This document shows, in pieces, positions 40,462 to 49,100 of a DNA stretch of 64,000 bases. Under the pieces are notes generated by a model. The model saw only the letters and a program-made list of their open reading frames with translations, searched no databases and was not told where the DNA came from. The stretch lies in NCBI RefSeq assembly GCF_000621845.1, contig NZ_KK211355.1, positions 207,343 through 271,342 of the forward strand, read 5' to 3'. The first letter of the stretch is position 1. Every line of letters begins with the position of its first letter. Made by a program: the position numbers and the translations under genes. Source of the DNA: Ruminococcus flavefaciens MA2007 (GTDB taxonomy: Bacteria > Bacillota > Clostridia > Oscillospirales > Ruminococcaceae).

Positions 40462-41232
40462 ATGGAGAATAAACTGAAACTTTACGGATTCAATAACCTT
40501 ACGAAGTCTTTGAGCTTCAATATATACGACGTCTGTTATGCCAAGACGGCACGCTCTCAGCAGGAGTATATCGCCTATGTTGACGAGCAGTACAACTCCG
40601 AGCGTATAACAGATATCATGACTCATCTTACCGAGATGATAGGAGCACAGGTGCTCAGCGTTTCACGTCAGGACTACGATCCTCAGGGCGCTTCTGCTAC
40701 CTTCCTTATCGCCGACGATACTATGATACCCGCAGGGGGCACTGAAACTGTAGCTCACCTCGACAAGAGCCATGTTACCGTTCATACCTACCCCGAGTTC
40801 CACCCCGATACCTCTATCGCTACTTTCCGTGTGGATATCGACGTTGCTACCTGCGGCAAGATAACTCCGCTGACAGCCCTCGATTACCTCATCGGAAGCT
40901 TCGATTCGGATATCATCACCATGGACTACAGGGTAAGAGGCTTTACCCGTAATCTGGACGGCGAAAAGCTCTTTATCGACCACAATATCACTTCCATACA
41001 GGACTATATCGACTCAAAGATACTCGATAAATACGACGCTGTGGACATAAACGTATATCAGGCGAATATGTTCCACACAAAAATGCTCATTAAGGAGCTT
41101 GACTTGCAGAATTACCTGTTCAATACAGATGTGAACGAGCTTCCTCCAAGGCGCAGACTTGAGATAACAGACGCGCTGAAGCGGGAGATGATAGAAATTT
41201 TCAGCGGAAGGAACGTGTTCGGAAATGGCTGA
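40462..41232 (+). CDS. speD: S-adenosylmethionine decarboxylase
   Basis: A 256-residue class 1 (E. coli-like) AdoMet decarboxylase, with strong likeness along its length (GFNNLTKSLSF at the N-terminus, YRVRGFTR, QANMFHTKML). It supplies the aminopropyl donor for spermidine. The proenzyme self-cleaves before Ser103 (HLDKSH) to create the pyruvoyl group. AAAGG lies before the ATG. It is the first gene after the leader RNA and terminator, and overlaps the next gene by 8 nt. Confidence 0.96.
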   Translation: MENKLKLYGFNNLTKSLSFNIYDVCYAKTARSQQEYIAYVDEQYNSERITDIMTHLTEMIGAQVLSVSRQDYDPQGASATFLIADDTMIPAGGTETVAHLDKSHVTVHTYPEFHPDTSIATFRVDIDVATCGKITPLTALDYLIGSFDSDIITMDYRVRGFTRNLDGEKLFIDHNITSIQDYIDSKILDKYDAVDINVYQANMFHTKMLIKELDLQNYLFNTDVNELPPRRRLEITDALKREMIEIFSGRNVFGNG

Positions 41233-42676
41233 GCTTTCCCAGACAAATGCGCCGATATATGAGGCGCTGAGAAAATTCCGCCGCATGAGAGTAGTGCCCT
41301 TTGATGTCCCCGGACATAAGCGCGGCAGAGGAAATATGGAGCTTACCGAGTTCCTCGGCGAGGACTGCATGAACGTTGACGTCAACTCCATGAAGCCTCT
41401 CGACAATCTCTGTCACCCCGTATCCGTCATCAAGGACGCGGAAATGCTGGCGGCTGAGGCATTCGGCGCGGCTAACGCCTTTTTCATGGTGGGCGGAACT
41501 ACTTCTGCGGTCCAGAGCATGATAATGTACGCCTGCAAGGAGGGCGACAAGATAATCATGCCCCGAAATGTCCACAGAAGCGCTATAAACGCGATGATAC
41601 TCACAGGCGCTGTGCCTGTTTACGTAAATCCCGACGTCAATCATCAGCTTGGCATCGCGCTGGGTATGTCTGTTTCACAGGTGGAGCAGGCTATCCGCGA
41701 CAATCCCGACGCCAAGGCTATAATGATAAACAATCCAACATACTACGGCATTTGCTCCGATTTGCAGAGGATAACCGACCTTGCCCATGAGCACGGTATG
41801 CTGGTGCTTGTTGACGAGGCTCACGGCACCCATTTCTACTTCGGAGAGAACTTCCCCATAACCGCTATGGCGGCAGGGGCGGACTGTGCTTCCGTAAGTA
41901 TGCACAAGTCTGGCGGAAGTCTTACCCAGAGCTCATTCCTGCTCATGGGAAAGAACATCAACGCCGACTATATGCGTCAGGTGATAAATTTAACTCAGAC
42001 TACCAGTGCTTCCTATCTGCTTCTGTCGAGTCTGGATATCTCACGAAAGAGACTTGCTCTCGGGGGGCGTGAGATTTTTGCACAGACTGTTGAAATGGCA
42101 GAATACGCCCGCTCGGAGATAAACGAGATAGGCGGATATTACGCTTATTCAAGGGAGCTTATCAACGGCGACAGTATCTATGACTTTGACGTTTCAAAGC
42201 TGAGTATCTATACCCTGCCCATAGGTCTTGCAGGTATCGAGGTCTATGACCTTCTCCGCGACGAGTACGACATACAGATAGAATTCGGCGATATCGGCAA
42301 TGTTCTCGCTTACATCTCGGTAGGCGACAGAAAGCGCGATATCGAGCGCCTTATCAGCGCTCTTGCCGAGATAAAGCGCCGCTTCGGAAAGAGCAGCGCA
42401 CATATGCTCACTCAGGAGTATATAAGTCCTGTAGTTACGGAAACTCCGCGAAAGGCGTTCTATGCGCCCAAGCGTTCACTGCCTCTTGAAGAAGCGGCAG
42501 GACACGTTTGCAGCGAGTTTGTAATGTGCTATCCGCCCGGTATACCAATACTTGCTCCGGGAGAGCTCATAACTCCCGAGATAATCGAGTATATCAGGTA
42601 CGCCAAGGAAAAGGGCTGTCAGATGACAGGTACAGAGGATATAAAAATCGAGAGACTTAACGTCCTTGATATATAA
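41225..42676 (+). CDS. speA: Arginine/lysine/ornithine decarboxylase, PLP type
   Basis: A 483-residue fold-type I PLP decarboxylase of the Bacillus SpeA/YaaO group, shorter than the E. coli inducible enzymes. PLP Lys228 is in SMHKSGG, DEAHGTH at 197-203 holds the cofactor Asp, and VPGHKRGRG lies near 28-36. With agmatinase downstream, arginine to agmatine is the most likely reaction. Overlap with speD shows co-translation. Lysine or ornithine specificity cannot be excluded from sequence. Confidence 0.93.
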   Translation: MAELSQTNAPIYEALRKFRRMRVVPFDVPGHKRGRGNMELTEFLGEDCMNVDVNSMKPLDNLCHPVSVIKDAEMLAAEAFGAANAFFMVGGTTSAVQSMIMYACKEGDKIIMPRNVHRSAINAMILTGAVPVYVNPDVNHQLGIALGMSVSQVEQAIRDNPDAKAIMINNPTYYGICSDLQRITDLAHEHGMLVLVDEAHGTHFYFGENFPITAMAAGADCASVSMHKSGGSLTQSSFLLMGKNINADYMRQVINLTQTTSASYLLLSSLDISRKRLALGGREIFAQTVEMAEYARSEINEIGGYYAYSRELINGDSIYDFDVSKLSIYTLPIGLAGIEVYDLLRDEYDIQIEFGDIGNVLAYISVGDRKRDIERLISALAEIKRRFGKSSAHMLTQEYISPVVTETPRKAFYAPKRSLPLEEAAGHVCSEFVMCYPPGIPILAPGELITPEIIEYIRYAKEKGCQMTGTEDIKIERLNVLDI

Positions 42677-42730
42677 GTCGGCATAATAAAGGCGGCATTT
42701 TTGTTATTTTTTATTTAGGGGGAAATGTAT

Positions 42731-43228
42731 ATGAAAAAAGTAGGTATCATCATGAGTGTGCTTATGGGAGTTACCATGAGCTTCTGCCTTTCGCTTACGA
42801 ACTCTATTGTGTCAGCGGATAAATTCGATATGACGCAGTTTCTCATAAGCTTCGGCGCAAGCACGGTGCTCAGCCTGATAATAGGCTTGATAGTGCCTAT
42901 GAAAAAAGTTGAGGACGGAGCCTGCAAAGCAATGAAGCTGAGAGAGAACAGTGTTCCTGCAAAGCTTGTGTCTGCATTTATCTCGGATATCATATACACT
43001 CCGATACTCACATTGTCAATGATAATCATAGTACGCAAAATGGTAATGAAGATGAGCCACGGACACGCAGTGCTCCCACCCTTTGCGACAATGTTCATAA
43101 AGTCTTTTATACTCAGTCTGGTGGTTGCGTATATCATCATTCTTATCGTAACACCGATATTCCTGAAGCTTTCATTGAAGCTTGCAGGCGTTAATCCCGC
43201 AGGAGGTCCGCCTGCTGATAAAAAATAA
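42731..43228 (+). CDS. Four-helix membrane protein, unknown
   Basis: A 165-residue protein with four hydrophobic helices (about 5-22, 36-55, 80-105, 120-150), resembling small DUF2798-like membrane proteins, though I am not certain. The ATG at 42731 has GGGGGA 8 nt upstream; the ATG at 42725 is too close to it. It sits inside the polyamine locus, so a transport or accessory role is conceivable but unproven. Confidence 0.7.
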   Translation: MKKVGIIMSVLMGVTMSFCLSLTNSIVSADKFDMTQFLISFGASTVLSLIIGLIVPMKKVEDGACKAMKLRENSVPAKLVSAFISDIIYTPILTLSMIIIVRKMVMKMSHGHAVLPPFATMFIKSFILSLVVAYIIILIVTPIFLKLSLKLAGVNPAGGPPADKK

Positions 43229-43261
43229 TTTGCGGAGCTAACTGTTTTTTTGATGTTAGCT

Positions 43262-43399
43262 TGTAGGGGCTGATGCTTAACAAGCACCCGTACCCTCTGT
43301 CAGCTTTGCTGACATCTCCCTACACTGTAGGGAGTCACCCACATCAGCCCGACTATATTCCGCAATTAAGCGGGGCGATGTGGGCATCGCCCCCTACAT
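43262..43399. repeat. Nested repeat between speA and speE genes
   Basis: A rim-type element GTAGGGGCTGATG...CATCAGCCCG like that at 31836, but its centre holds about 65 extra bases carrying composite-repeat modules (CTGTCAGC...GCTGACA and CTCCCTACACTGTAGGGAG). A second rim-type palindrome (CGGGGCGATG-TGGG-CATCGCCCCCTACA) follows at 43371-43398. Confidence 0.8.
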
Positions 43400-43406
43400 T
43401 TGGGAG

Positions 43407-43439
43407 TGATACCCATTTTGCAAAGCATAATGGGTATCA
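43407..43439 (+). promoter_or_regulatory. 11-bp inverted repeat before speE
   Basis: TGATACCCATT (43407-43417) and AATGGGTATCA (43429-43439) are perfect inverted copies around an 11-nt loop, just upstream of the GGAGG site. Either an operator or an mRNA hairpin. Confidence 0.65.
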
Positions 43440-43456
43440 TAGAACGGAGGTATTGT

Positions 43457-44308
43457 ATGGAATTATGGTTCACGGAGAGACATACTCCTAATGTTAAATT
43501 TTCAATAAAGGTCGATCATCAGCTCTACAGCGGCAACAGCGAGTTCCAGCGTATCGACGTTTTCGACTCTAAGGAGTTCGGGCGGTTCCTCACTCTCGAC
43601 GGCTACATGATGCTGACGGAGAAGGACGAGTTCATCTACCATGAGATGATAACTCATGTGCCTATGGCTGTACACCCGAATCCCAAGAATATACTTGTCA
43701 TCGGCGCAGGCGACGGCGGCGTTGTCCGCGAGCTTACGCGCTATGCCTCTGTTGAGAGCATAGACCTTGTGGAGATAGACGAGCTTGTTGTGGAGGTCTG
43801 CAAGAAGTACCTGCCCACTACAGCCTGCCGTTTCGACGATCCGAGAGTTCACGTATACTACGAGGACGGCGTGAAGTTTATCCGCCGATGTACAGACCAG
43901 TATGACGTTATAATCGTGGATTCCACCGATCCTTTCGGTCCTGGCGAGGGACTCTTCACCAAGGAGTTCTACGGAAGCTGCTTCAAAGCGCTCCGCGACG
44001 ACGGTATCATGGTAAATCAGCATGAGAGCCCGTTTTACGACGAGGACGCAGCCGCTATGCAGCGCTCGCACAAGCGCATAGTGGAGAGCTTCCCCATAAG
44101 CAAGGTATATCAGGCTCATATCCCGACCTATCCCTCGGGACACTGGCTCTTTGGCTTTGCTTCAAAGAAATATCACCCGACTAACGACTATAACGGCACA
44201 AAATGGAGTATGCTCGGCATAAAGACGCGCTATTACAATCCAAGACTCCATACGGGAGCTTTTGCTCTCCCGTGCTATGTAGAGGAGCTTCTCAGAGATG
44301 TTGAATAA
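43457..44308 (+). CDS. speE: Spermidine synthase
   Basis: A 283-residue aminopropyltransferase joining decarboxylated AdoMet with putrescine to give spermidine. GAGDGG at 83-88 binds the cosubstrate and DSTDP (155-159) carries catalytic Asp155; ELWFTE at the start matches the family's N-terminal strand. The ATG at 43457 has GGAGG 7 nt upstream. It overlaps the agmatinase gene by 11 nt. Confidence 0.96.
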   Translation: MELWFTERHTPNVKFSIKVDHQLYSGNSEFQRIDVFDSKEFGRFLTLDGYMMLTEKDEFIYHEMITHVPMAVHPNPKNILVIGAGDGGVVRELTRYASVESIDLVEIDELVVEVCKKYLPTTACRFDDPRVHVYYEDGVKFIRRCTDQYDVIIVDSTDPFGPGEGLFTKEFYGSCFKALRDDGIMVNQHESPFYDEDAAAMQRSHKRIVESFPISKVYQAHIPTYPSGHWLFGFASKKYHPTNDYNGTKWSMLGIKTRYYNPRLHTGAFALPCYVEELLRDVE

Positions 44309-45149
44309 GAATATACAGACCTTTATCGCCTGCGACAGCGAATATGAGGACGCTAAGATAGTCCTCTTCGGAGCAGGCTTCGACGGTACTACAAGCTTTC
44401 GTCCGGGAACGAGGTTCGCACCCTCGGCTATCCGCAATGAGAGCTTCGGTATCGAGACATACAGTCCTTACCAGAATAAGGAAATGACCGACTACAGCTA
44501 CTTCGACAGCGGAGACTTAGAGCTCCCATTCGGCAGTACAAAGCAGGCGGTTGCCGATATCACAGCACGCTCAGAGAAGATACTTTCCGACGGCAAGCTG
44601 CCCTTTATGATAGGCGGCGAGCACCTTGTAACTCTGGGCTCGGTCAAGGCGGTCAATGACAAGTATGACGACCTTTATATCGTTCACTTTGACGCACACG
44701 CTGACCTCCGCGACGACTATCTCGGTCAGCAGATGTCCCATGCCTGTGTGCTGAGACGCTGCCACGAGCTTGTTGGTGACGGTCATATCTTCCAGTTCGG
44801 TATCCGCAGCGGTGACCGCGAGGAGTTTTACTTTGCGGACAAGCATACGGAAATGCATAAATTCAATTTCGACGGGCTTGAAGAGGTCGTTGAGAAGCTC
44901 AAGGGAAAGAACGTTTATTTCACCCTTGACCTTGACGTGCTTGATCCGTCCATATTCCCGGGCACGGGTACTCCCGAGGCAGGGGGCGTGACCTTCGAGG
45001 AGCTTAGAAAGGCTGTGACGCTGGTTTGCAGCAGGCTCAACATCGTAGGCTGCGACGTGAACGAGCTCAGTCCCGTTTACGACCAGAGCGGCGTTTCCAC
45101 AGCAGTTGCCTGCAAGATAATCAGGGAAATGCTTCTGGCTCTTTCATAA
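44298..45149 (+). CDS. speB: Agmatinase
   Basis: A 283-residue ureohydrolase that splits agmatine to putrescine and urea. Binuclear manganese ligands are in GGEHLVT (His109), FDAHADLR (Asp132, His134, Asp136) and DLDVLDPS. The N-terminal GAGFDGTTSFRPG is the substrate loop. Arginase is an alternative within the family, but position next to speA and speE favours agmatinase. Translationally coupled to speE. Confidence 0.94.
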   Translation: MLNKNIQTFIACDSEYEDAKIVLFGAGFDGTTSFRPGTRFAPSAIRNESFGIETYSPYQNKEMTDYSYFDSGDLELPFGSTKQAVADITARSEKILSDGKLPFMIGGEHLVTLGSVKAVNDKYDDLYIVHFDAHADLRDDYLGQQMSHACVLRRCHELVGDGHIFQFGIRSGDREEFYFADKHTEMHKFNFDGLEEVVEKLKGKNVYFTLDLDVLDPSIFPGTGTPEAGGVTFEELRKAVTLVCSRLNIVGCDVNELSPVYDQSGVSTAVACKIIREMLLALS

Positions 45150-45172
45150 AAAGTCTGTATGGGGGAAATGAT

Positions 45173-45772
45173 ATGGACTATAATTTTAATAATGATAACA
45201 GGGACGACTTCACACTGAAACGTGAAGCTATGGTGGATAAGTTCCGCGAAAAGAATGATCTGGAAACAAGAGCAAATGAAAGCCTTAAAGCAAATAAAGC
45301 TTTTATGAAGCTACGCATACGTATTTGTTTTCTTTTTATACTTGGCGGTCTGGTGTTCTTCATACTGGGAATGGTTCAGGTAGGTCTGCTTATCAAGTCT
45401 AAGCACGACTGCACAGTACTTGTCAAGGGCAAGGTGGATTCATTCGCTGTCAGCTCTTCTATATCTGATGAGGATTCGTCGCCGTCCTATGCTCCCGTGT
45501 TCAGCTATGAGTATAACGGCGAGAAGCATATCTATGACGGAGATACCTACTCCGACAAGGGCAAGCTTTACGTGGGACAGGAGGTAGACGTTTACGTCGA
45601 TCCCGACAAGCCTGACCATATTTATGTGCCTGCTTACAAGGCAAAGAAAAGAACTCCTATCGCTTTTATCATTATCGGACTGCTGATGTCCGTAGGACCT
45701 GTTTTGTACTCGCTCCATGAGTACAGATGCGTCGAAAGATACTGGGAGAACGAAAAAAGCAAGGCGCTGTAA
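45173..45772 (+). CDS. DUF3592 membrane protein, copy 1
   Basis: A 199-residue protein starting at ATG 45173 (GGGGGAAA upstream). It has a charged N-terminus (1-45), helix (about 47-70), an exposed beta-rich DUF3592 domain (about 80-150; YAPVFSYEYNGEKH, YVGQEVDVYVDPDKPD), a second helix (about 163-182) and a short cytosolic tail. Function of the family is unknown. The first of three relatives in the polyamine locus. Confidence 0.82.
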   Translation: MDYNFNNDNRDDFTLKREAMVDKFREKNDLETRANESLKANKAFMKLRIRICFLFILGGLVFFILGMVQVGLLIKSKHDCTVLVKGKVDSFAVSSSISDEDSSPSYAPVFSYEYNGEKHIYDGDTYSDKGKLYVGQEVDVYVDPDKPDHIYVPAYKAKKRTPIAFIIIGLLMSVGPVLYSLHEYRCVERYWENEKSKAL

Positions 45773-45801
45773 GCCGTAAGATGAATGATATCGAGGAAAA
45801 T

Positions 45802-46410
45802 ATGGATAATAATTCTTATAATGATACGAAAAACAGAAAAAATCCTGCTGGGATCATAATAATTGCTGCCGCAGTTGTGATTTTTCTTGTGGCTGTAGGC
45901 GGTATAATACCGTTCATAATGGCAAAAAATCTCGTAGGCGACGCAATAAGAAAGGACACTACTCAGTATAATGTCCCTATTACCGCGGTCATTACCGAAA
46001 ACCGCGTCAGAGAATCGGACGGCGGTCCCGGCAACAGCATTGCCGACACCAAAACGGGCAAGGTCTATACTCCCGTTTATGAGTACGAATACAGGGGCAA
46101 GACCTACAGTGTTGCAGGCAGCGTAGCTTCAAGTGAGAAGAAATATGAGGTGGGAGACAAGGTGAATGTCCTTATTTCGGACGCTAACCCCGGCAAGATG
46201 TACGATCCCGAGTATAATCCCACCAAGGTAATAGATGACTTCGGACACAAGATATCGGGTACGTTTATTCTTATACTTGTTGTACCGATAATAATGCTGG
46301 CAGTGCTGACGGCTTTTGTTATTATAATAATCCTCCGTGCTTCAAAGAAGAACAAGGCAAATAATGACGAAGAAAACGATCATGATCCCAATGACGACTA
46401 CAGAGGATAA
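45802..46410 (+). CDS. DUF3592 membrane protein, copy 2
   Basis: A 202-residue protein with the same order as copy 1: helix (about 16-38), DUF3592 domain (about 60-135; YTPVYEYEYRGKTY, YEVGDKVNVLISDANPGK), helix (about 150-176) and an acidic tail. The ATG at 45802 has GAGG 5 nt upstream; the ATG at 45781 has none but is possible. It starts 29 bp after copy 1. Role unknown. Confidence 0.8.
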   Translation: MDNNSYNDTKNRKNPAGIIIIAAAVVIFLVAVGGIIPFIMAKNLVGDAIRKDTTQYNVPITAVITENRVRESDGGPGNSIADTKTGKVYTPVYEYEYRGKTYSVAGSVASSEKKYEVGDKVNVLISDANPGKMYDPEYNPTKVIDDFGHKISGTFILILVVPIIMLAVLTAFVIIIILRASKKNKANNDEENDHDPNDDYRG

Positions 46411-46436
46411 ACGCAATAAGAAAGGCAGGATATGAT

Positions 46437-46898
46437 ATGAACATTTTCAGAGCACAGAATGTTTCGGGACTTGCCGAGATACGCATGAAGTATCTCCGCG
46501 AGGACTTCCCCGATATGACTACTGCGCAGGCGGCTCAGATAAAGGCTAAGCTGCCGCGGTATTACTCAGACCACCTTAACTGCGACTTCTTTGCATATCT
46601 TGCAGAGGAGGGCGGAAAGATAATCGGTTCGGCATTCCTTACAGTAAGGGAGCTTCCGCCCAATCCCAATTTCCCCAGCGGACGTGTGGGAACGGTGCTG
46701 AACGTATTTACCGAGTCGAGCCACCGCCGACAGGGTATAGCTACAGCGCTCATGGAACTCCTGATATCAGACGCAAAGGTAATGGAGCTTGACTATATCG
46801 AGCTTAAAGCCTCCGAGGACGGCTTCAAGCTTTATAAGCAAATGGGCTTTGAGGTAGAAAACACAGGCTTTACAAATATGAAGCTGAAAATAAGATAA
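46437..46898 (+). CDS. GNAT acetyltransferase
   Basis: A 153-residue GCN5-type acetyltransferase. Strand KIIGSAFLTV (motif D) and the acetyl-CoA loop ESSHRRQGIATALM (about 98-111; R/Q-x-x-G-x-A pattern) are clear, ending in GFKLYKQMGFE. Because it lies in a polyamine operon it might acetylate a polyamine, but nothing in the sequence fixes the substrate. Confidence 0.87.
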   Translation: MNIFRAQNVSGLAEIRMKYLREDFPDMTTAQAAQIKAKLPRYYSDHLNCDFFAYLAEEGGKIIGSAFLTVRELPPNPNFPSGRVGTVLNVFTESSHRRQGIATALMELLISDAKVMELDYIELKASEDGFKLYKQMGFEVENTGFTNMKLKIR

Positions 46899-46934
46899 TA
46901 TGCTGAAACTAAAATATTGAAAGGATATTATCAA

Positions 46935-47387
46935 ATGAAGAAAATATTTGCATGGTTTAGTCCCAGCGGAATATTATTCATACTTATTGGCTGCTTATTA
47001 TTTGTATTTGTTTTTTTTATAAAAAATATGTCTGTTGAAAAGTCTGAAAAATGCACTTTTGAGACCGAGGCTGTGGTAGAAAAAATAGTTGACAGCCGCA
47101 ACTACGATAATGAAAGAACTCATATGCCAGTATATTCTTATGTTTATAATGGTGAGCCTTTTAAAGCAAATGGTTCAATCTCTCAAAAAAAGCCCAATGT
47201 AAAAGTAGGAGAGACAGTAAAGTTCTTTATTGATCCTGATGATCCGACGGACTATTATTGTCCCAAGGAAGAAAAAGGTGATAACCTTGCTTTTATAGCT
47301 ATTATTATTATGGGCGTGGCTCTTTTTGCTGCGGGCATAGATTCAATTAGAAAAGAATATCAAAATAATACTGAAAAAAATTTTTAA
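46935..47387 (+). CDS. DUF3592 membrane protein, copy 3
   Basis: A 150-residue protein: N-terminal helix (about 10-30), DUF3592 domain (about 40-115; MPVYSYVYNGEPFK, VGETVKFFIDPDDPTDYYCP) and a second helix (about 117-137). Its codons are much richer in A and T than those of its neighbours, suggesting a different origin from copies 1 and 2. The ATG at 46935 follows AAAGGAT. Function unknown. Confidence 0.8.
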   Translation: MKKIFAWFSPSGILFILIGCLLFVFVFFIKNMSVEKSEKCTFETEAVVEKIVDSRNYDNERTHMPVYSYVYNGEPFKANGSISQKKPNVKVGETVKFFIDPDDPTDYYCPKEEKGDNLAFIAIIIMGVALFAAGIDSIRKEYQNNTEKNF

Positions 47388-47405
47388 GATACGGAGGAAA
47401 TTAAA

Positions 47406-48608
47406 ATGGGAAAATGTATGATCATCGGCTGCGGCGGTGTTGCGTCCGTAGCGATCCACAAGTGCTGCCAGAACAGCGAGGTTTTTGAGGGCATTATGAT
47501 AGCAAGCCGTACCAAGTCAAAGTGCGACGCGCTGAAGGAAAAGCTCCAGCCTACAACAAAGACTGTTATCGAGACCGCACAGGTAAACGCTGATAACGTT
47601 GACGAGCTTGTTGCTCTTATCAACAGCTACAAGCCTGACGTAGTGCTTAACCTTGCTCTCCCTTATCAGGACCTCACTGTCATGGACGCTTGTCTCGCTA
47701 CAAAGACTCATTACGTTGATACTGCCAACTATGAGCCTCTTGATACTGCAAAGTTCGAGTACAAGTGGCAGTGGGCTTACCGCGAGAGATTTGAAAAGGC
47801 CGGTATCACAGCCCTCCTCGGAAGCGGCTTCGATCCCGGCGTTACAGGAGTATTCTCCGCTTACGCTATGAAGCATGAATTCGACGAGATAAACTACATC
47901 GACATTCTCGACTGCAACGGCGGCGACCACGGCTATCCGTTTGCGACAAACTTCAACCCCGAGATAAATATCCGCGAGGTTTCCGCTAAGGGAAGCTACA
48001 TCGAGGACGGCAAGTGGGTAGAGACAGAGCCTATGGAGATAAAGAGAGTTTACAACTTCAAGGGCGTCGGCGAGAAGGATATGTATCTTCTCCACCACGA
48101 GGAGCTTGAATCCCTTGCACTCAACATCAAGGGCATCAAGCGTATCCGCTTCTTCATGACATTCGGTCAGAGCTACCTCACACATCTCAAGTGCCTCGAA
48201 AACGTTGGTATGACATCTATCGAGCCTATCATGTATGAGGGCAAGGAGATAGTACCGCTCCAGTTTCTCAAGGCTGTACTGCCCGATCCTGCGTCACTCG
48301 GTCCGAGAACAGTGGGCAAGACCAATATCGGCTGTATCTTCCGCGGCAAAAAGGACGGCAAGGACAAGAACTACTACCTCTACAATATCTGCGATCATCA
48401 GGAGTGCTACAAGGAAGTGGGTTCACAGGCTATTTCCTATACAACAGGCGTACCTGCTATGATAGGTGCTATGATGATAATGACAGGCACATGGAAGAAG
48501 GCAGGCGTTTACAACATCGAGGAATTCGATCCAGATCCGTTCATGGAGGCTCTCAACAAGTGGGGACTTCCATGGGAAGAGGACTTCGATCCTACTCTTG
48601 TTGACTGA
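47406..48608 (+). CDS. Carboxynorspermidine/carboxyspermidine dehydrogenase
   Basis: A 400-residue saccharopine-dehydrogenase-like (Lys1) protein with the Rossmann start GCGGVASVAIHK at 8-19. In the alternative spermidine pathway this enzyme condenses aspartate semialdehyde with putrescine using NADPH to give carboxyspermidine. The presence of nspC three genes on supports that over lysine metabolism. GGAGG precedes the ATG. It overlaps the next gene by 11 nt. Confidence 0.88.
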   Translation: MGKCMIIGCGGVASVAIHKCCQNSEVFEGIMIASRTKSKCDALKEKLQPTTKTVIETAQVNADNVDELVALINSYKPDVVLNLALPYQDLTVMDACLATKTHYVDTANYEPLDTAKFEYKWQWAYRERFEKAGITALLGSGFDPGVTGVFSAYAMKHEFDEINYIDILDCNGGDHGYPFATNFNPEINIREVSAKGSYIEDGKWVETEPMEIKRVYNFKGVGEKDMYLLHHEELESLALNIKGIKRIRFFMTFGQSYLTHLKCLENVGMTSIEPIMYEGKEIVPLQFLKAVLPDPASLGPRTVGKTNIGCIFRGKKDGKDKNYYLYNICDHQECYKEVGSQAISYTTGVPAMIGAMMIMTGTWKKAGVYNIEEFDPDPFMEALNKWGLPWEEDFDPTLVD

Positions 48609-49098
48609 TTTGCGAATAAAAAGGATCATCGTCTTTACGCTTTTTGCCGTATATATCATATGTGCGGTATTCATGCTGTTCTTTATGAGGAAAAGCCTGC
48701 TGGGGAGGTGCTCCTATGGGGAATACTTCCGAGAGAACACAAACTTCGTACCGTTCCGCACGGTCATTGAGTTTGCAGGCTATATCCGCGATGACGACAC
48801 GGTGTACGGGGATATCTCCTTTGAGAATATCTTCGGCAATGTCATTGCGCTTATGCCTATAGGCTTTTTCTTCCCTGCAATATGGAAAAAACAGCGCCGC
48901 TTCGGGAGCTTTCTGCTGACGGCTTCGGCGGTGATAATCGGCGTGGAGACGATACAGTTCATTGCAATGTGCGGCGCCTGCGATATCGACGACTTTATAC
49001 TGAATCTCACAGGCGCAGTCATGGGCTTTGGCTTTACAAGGCTCAATATAGTGAAAAGACTGATGTTTATCGACGTCATCTTAAAAAAAGGAGAATAG
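48598..49098 (+). CDS. VanZ family membrane protein
   Basis: A 166-residue protein with about four helices (10-30, 73-90, 100-117, 128-145). The block FVPFRT...ENIFGNVIALMPIGFFFP (about 50-92) is the VanZ signature. VanZ itself gives low teicoplanin resistance; most relatives are uncharacterised. The start is unsure: a TTG at 48598 or 48610 must be used because no ATG with a ribosome site exists. Confidence 0.82.
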   Translation: MLTDLRIKRIIVFTLFAVYIICAVFMLFFMRKSLLGRCSYGEYFRENTNFVPFRTVIEFAGYIRDDDTVYGDISFENIFGNVIALMPIGFFFPAIWKKQRRFGSFLLTASAVIIGVETIQFIAMCGACDIDDFILNLTGAVMGFGFTRLNIVKRLMFIDVILKKGE

Positions 49099-49100
49099 AA

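Noticed and set aside
40371..40470. Upstream open frames in the speD leader (ATG at 40371 and 40413)
   Set aside because: No ribosome sites, and both cross the terminator stem; the hairpin explains the sequence better.
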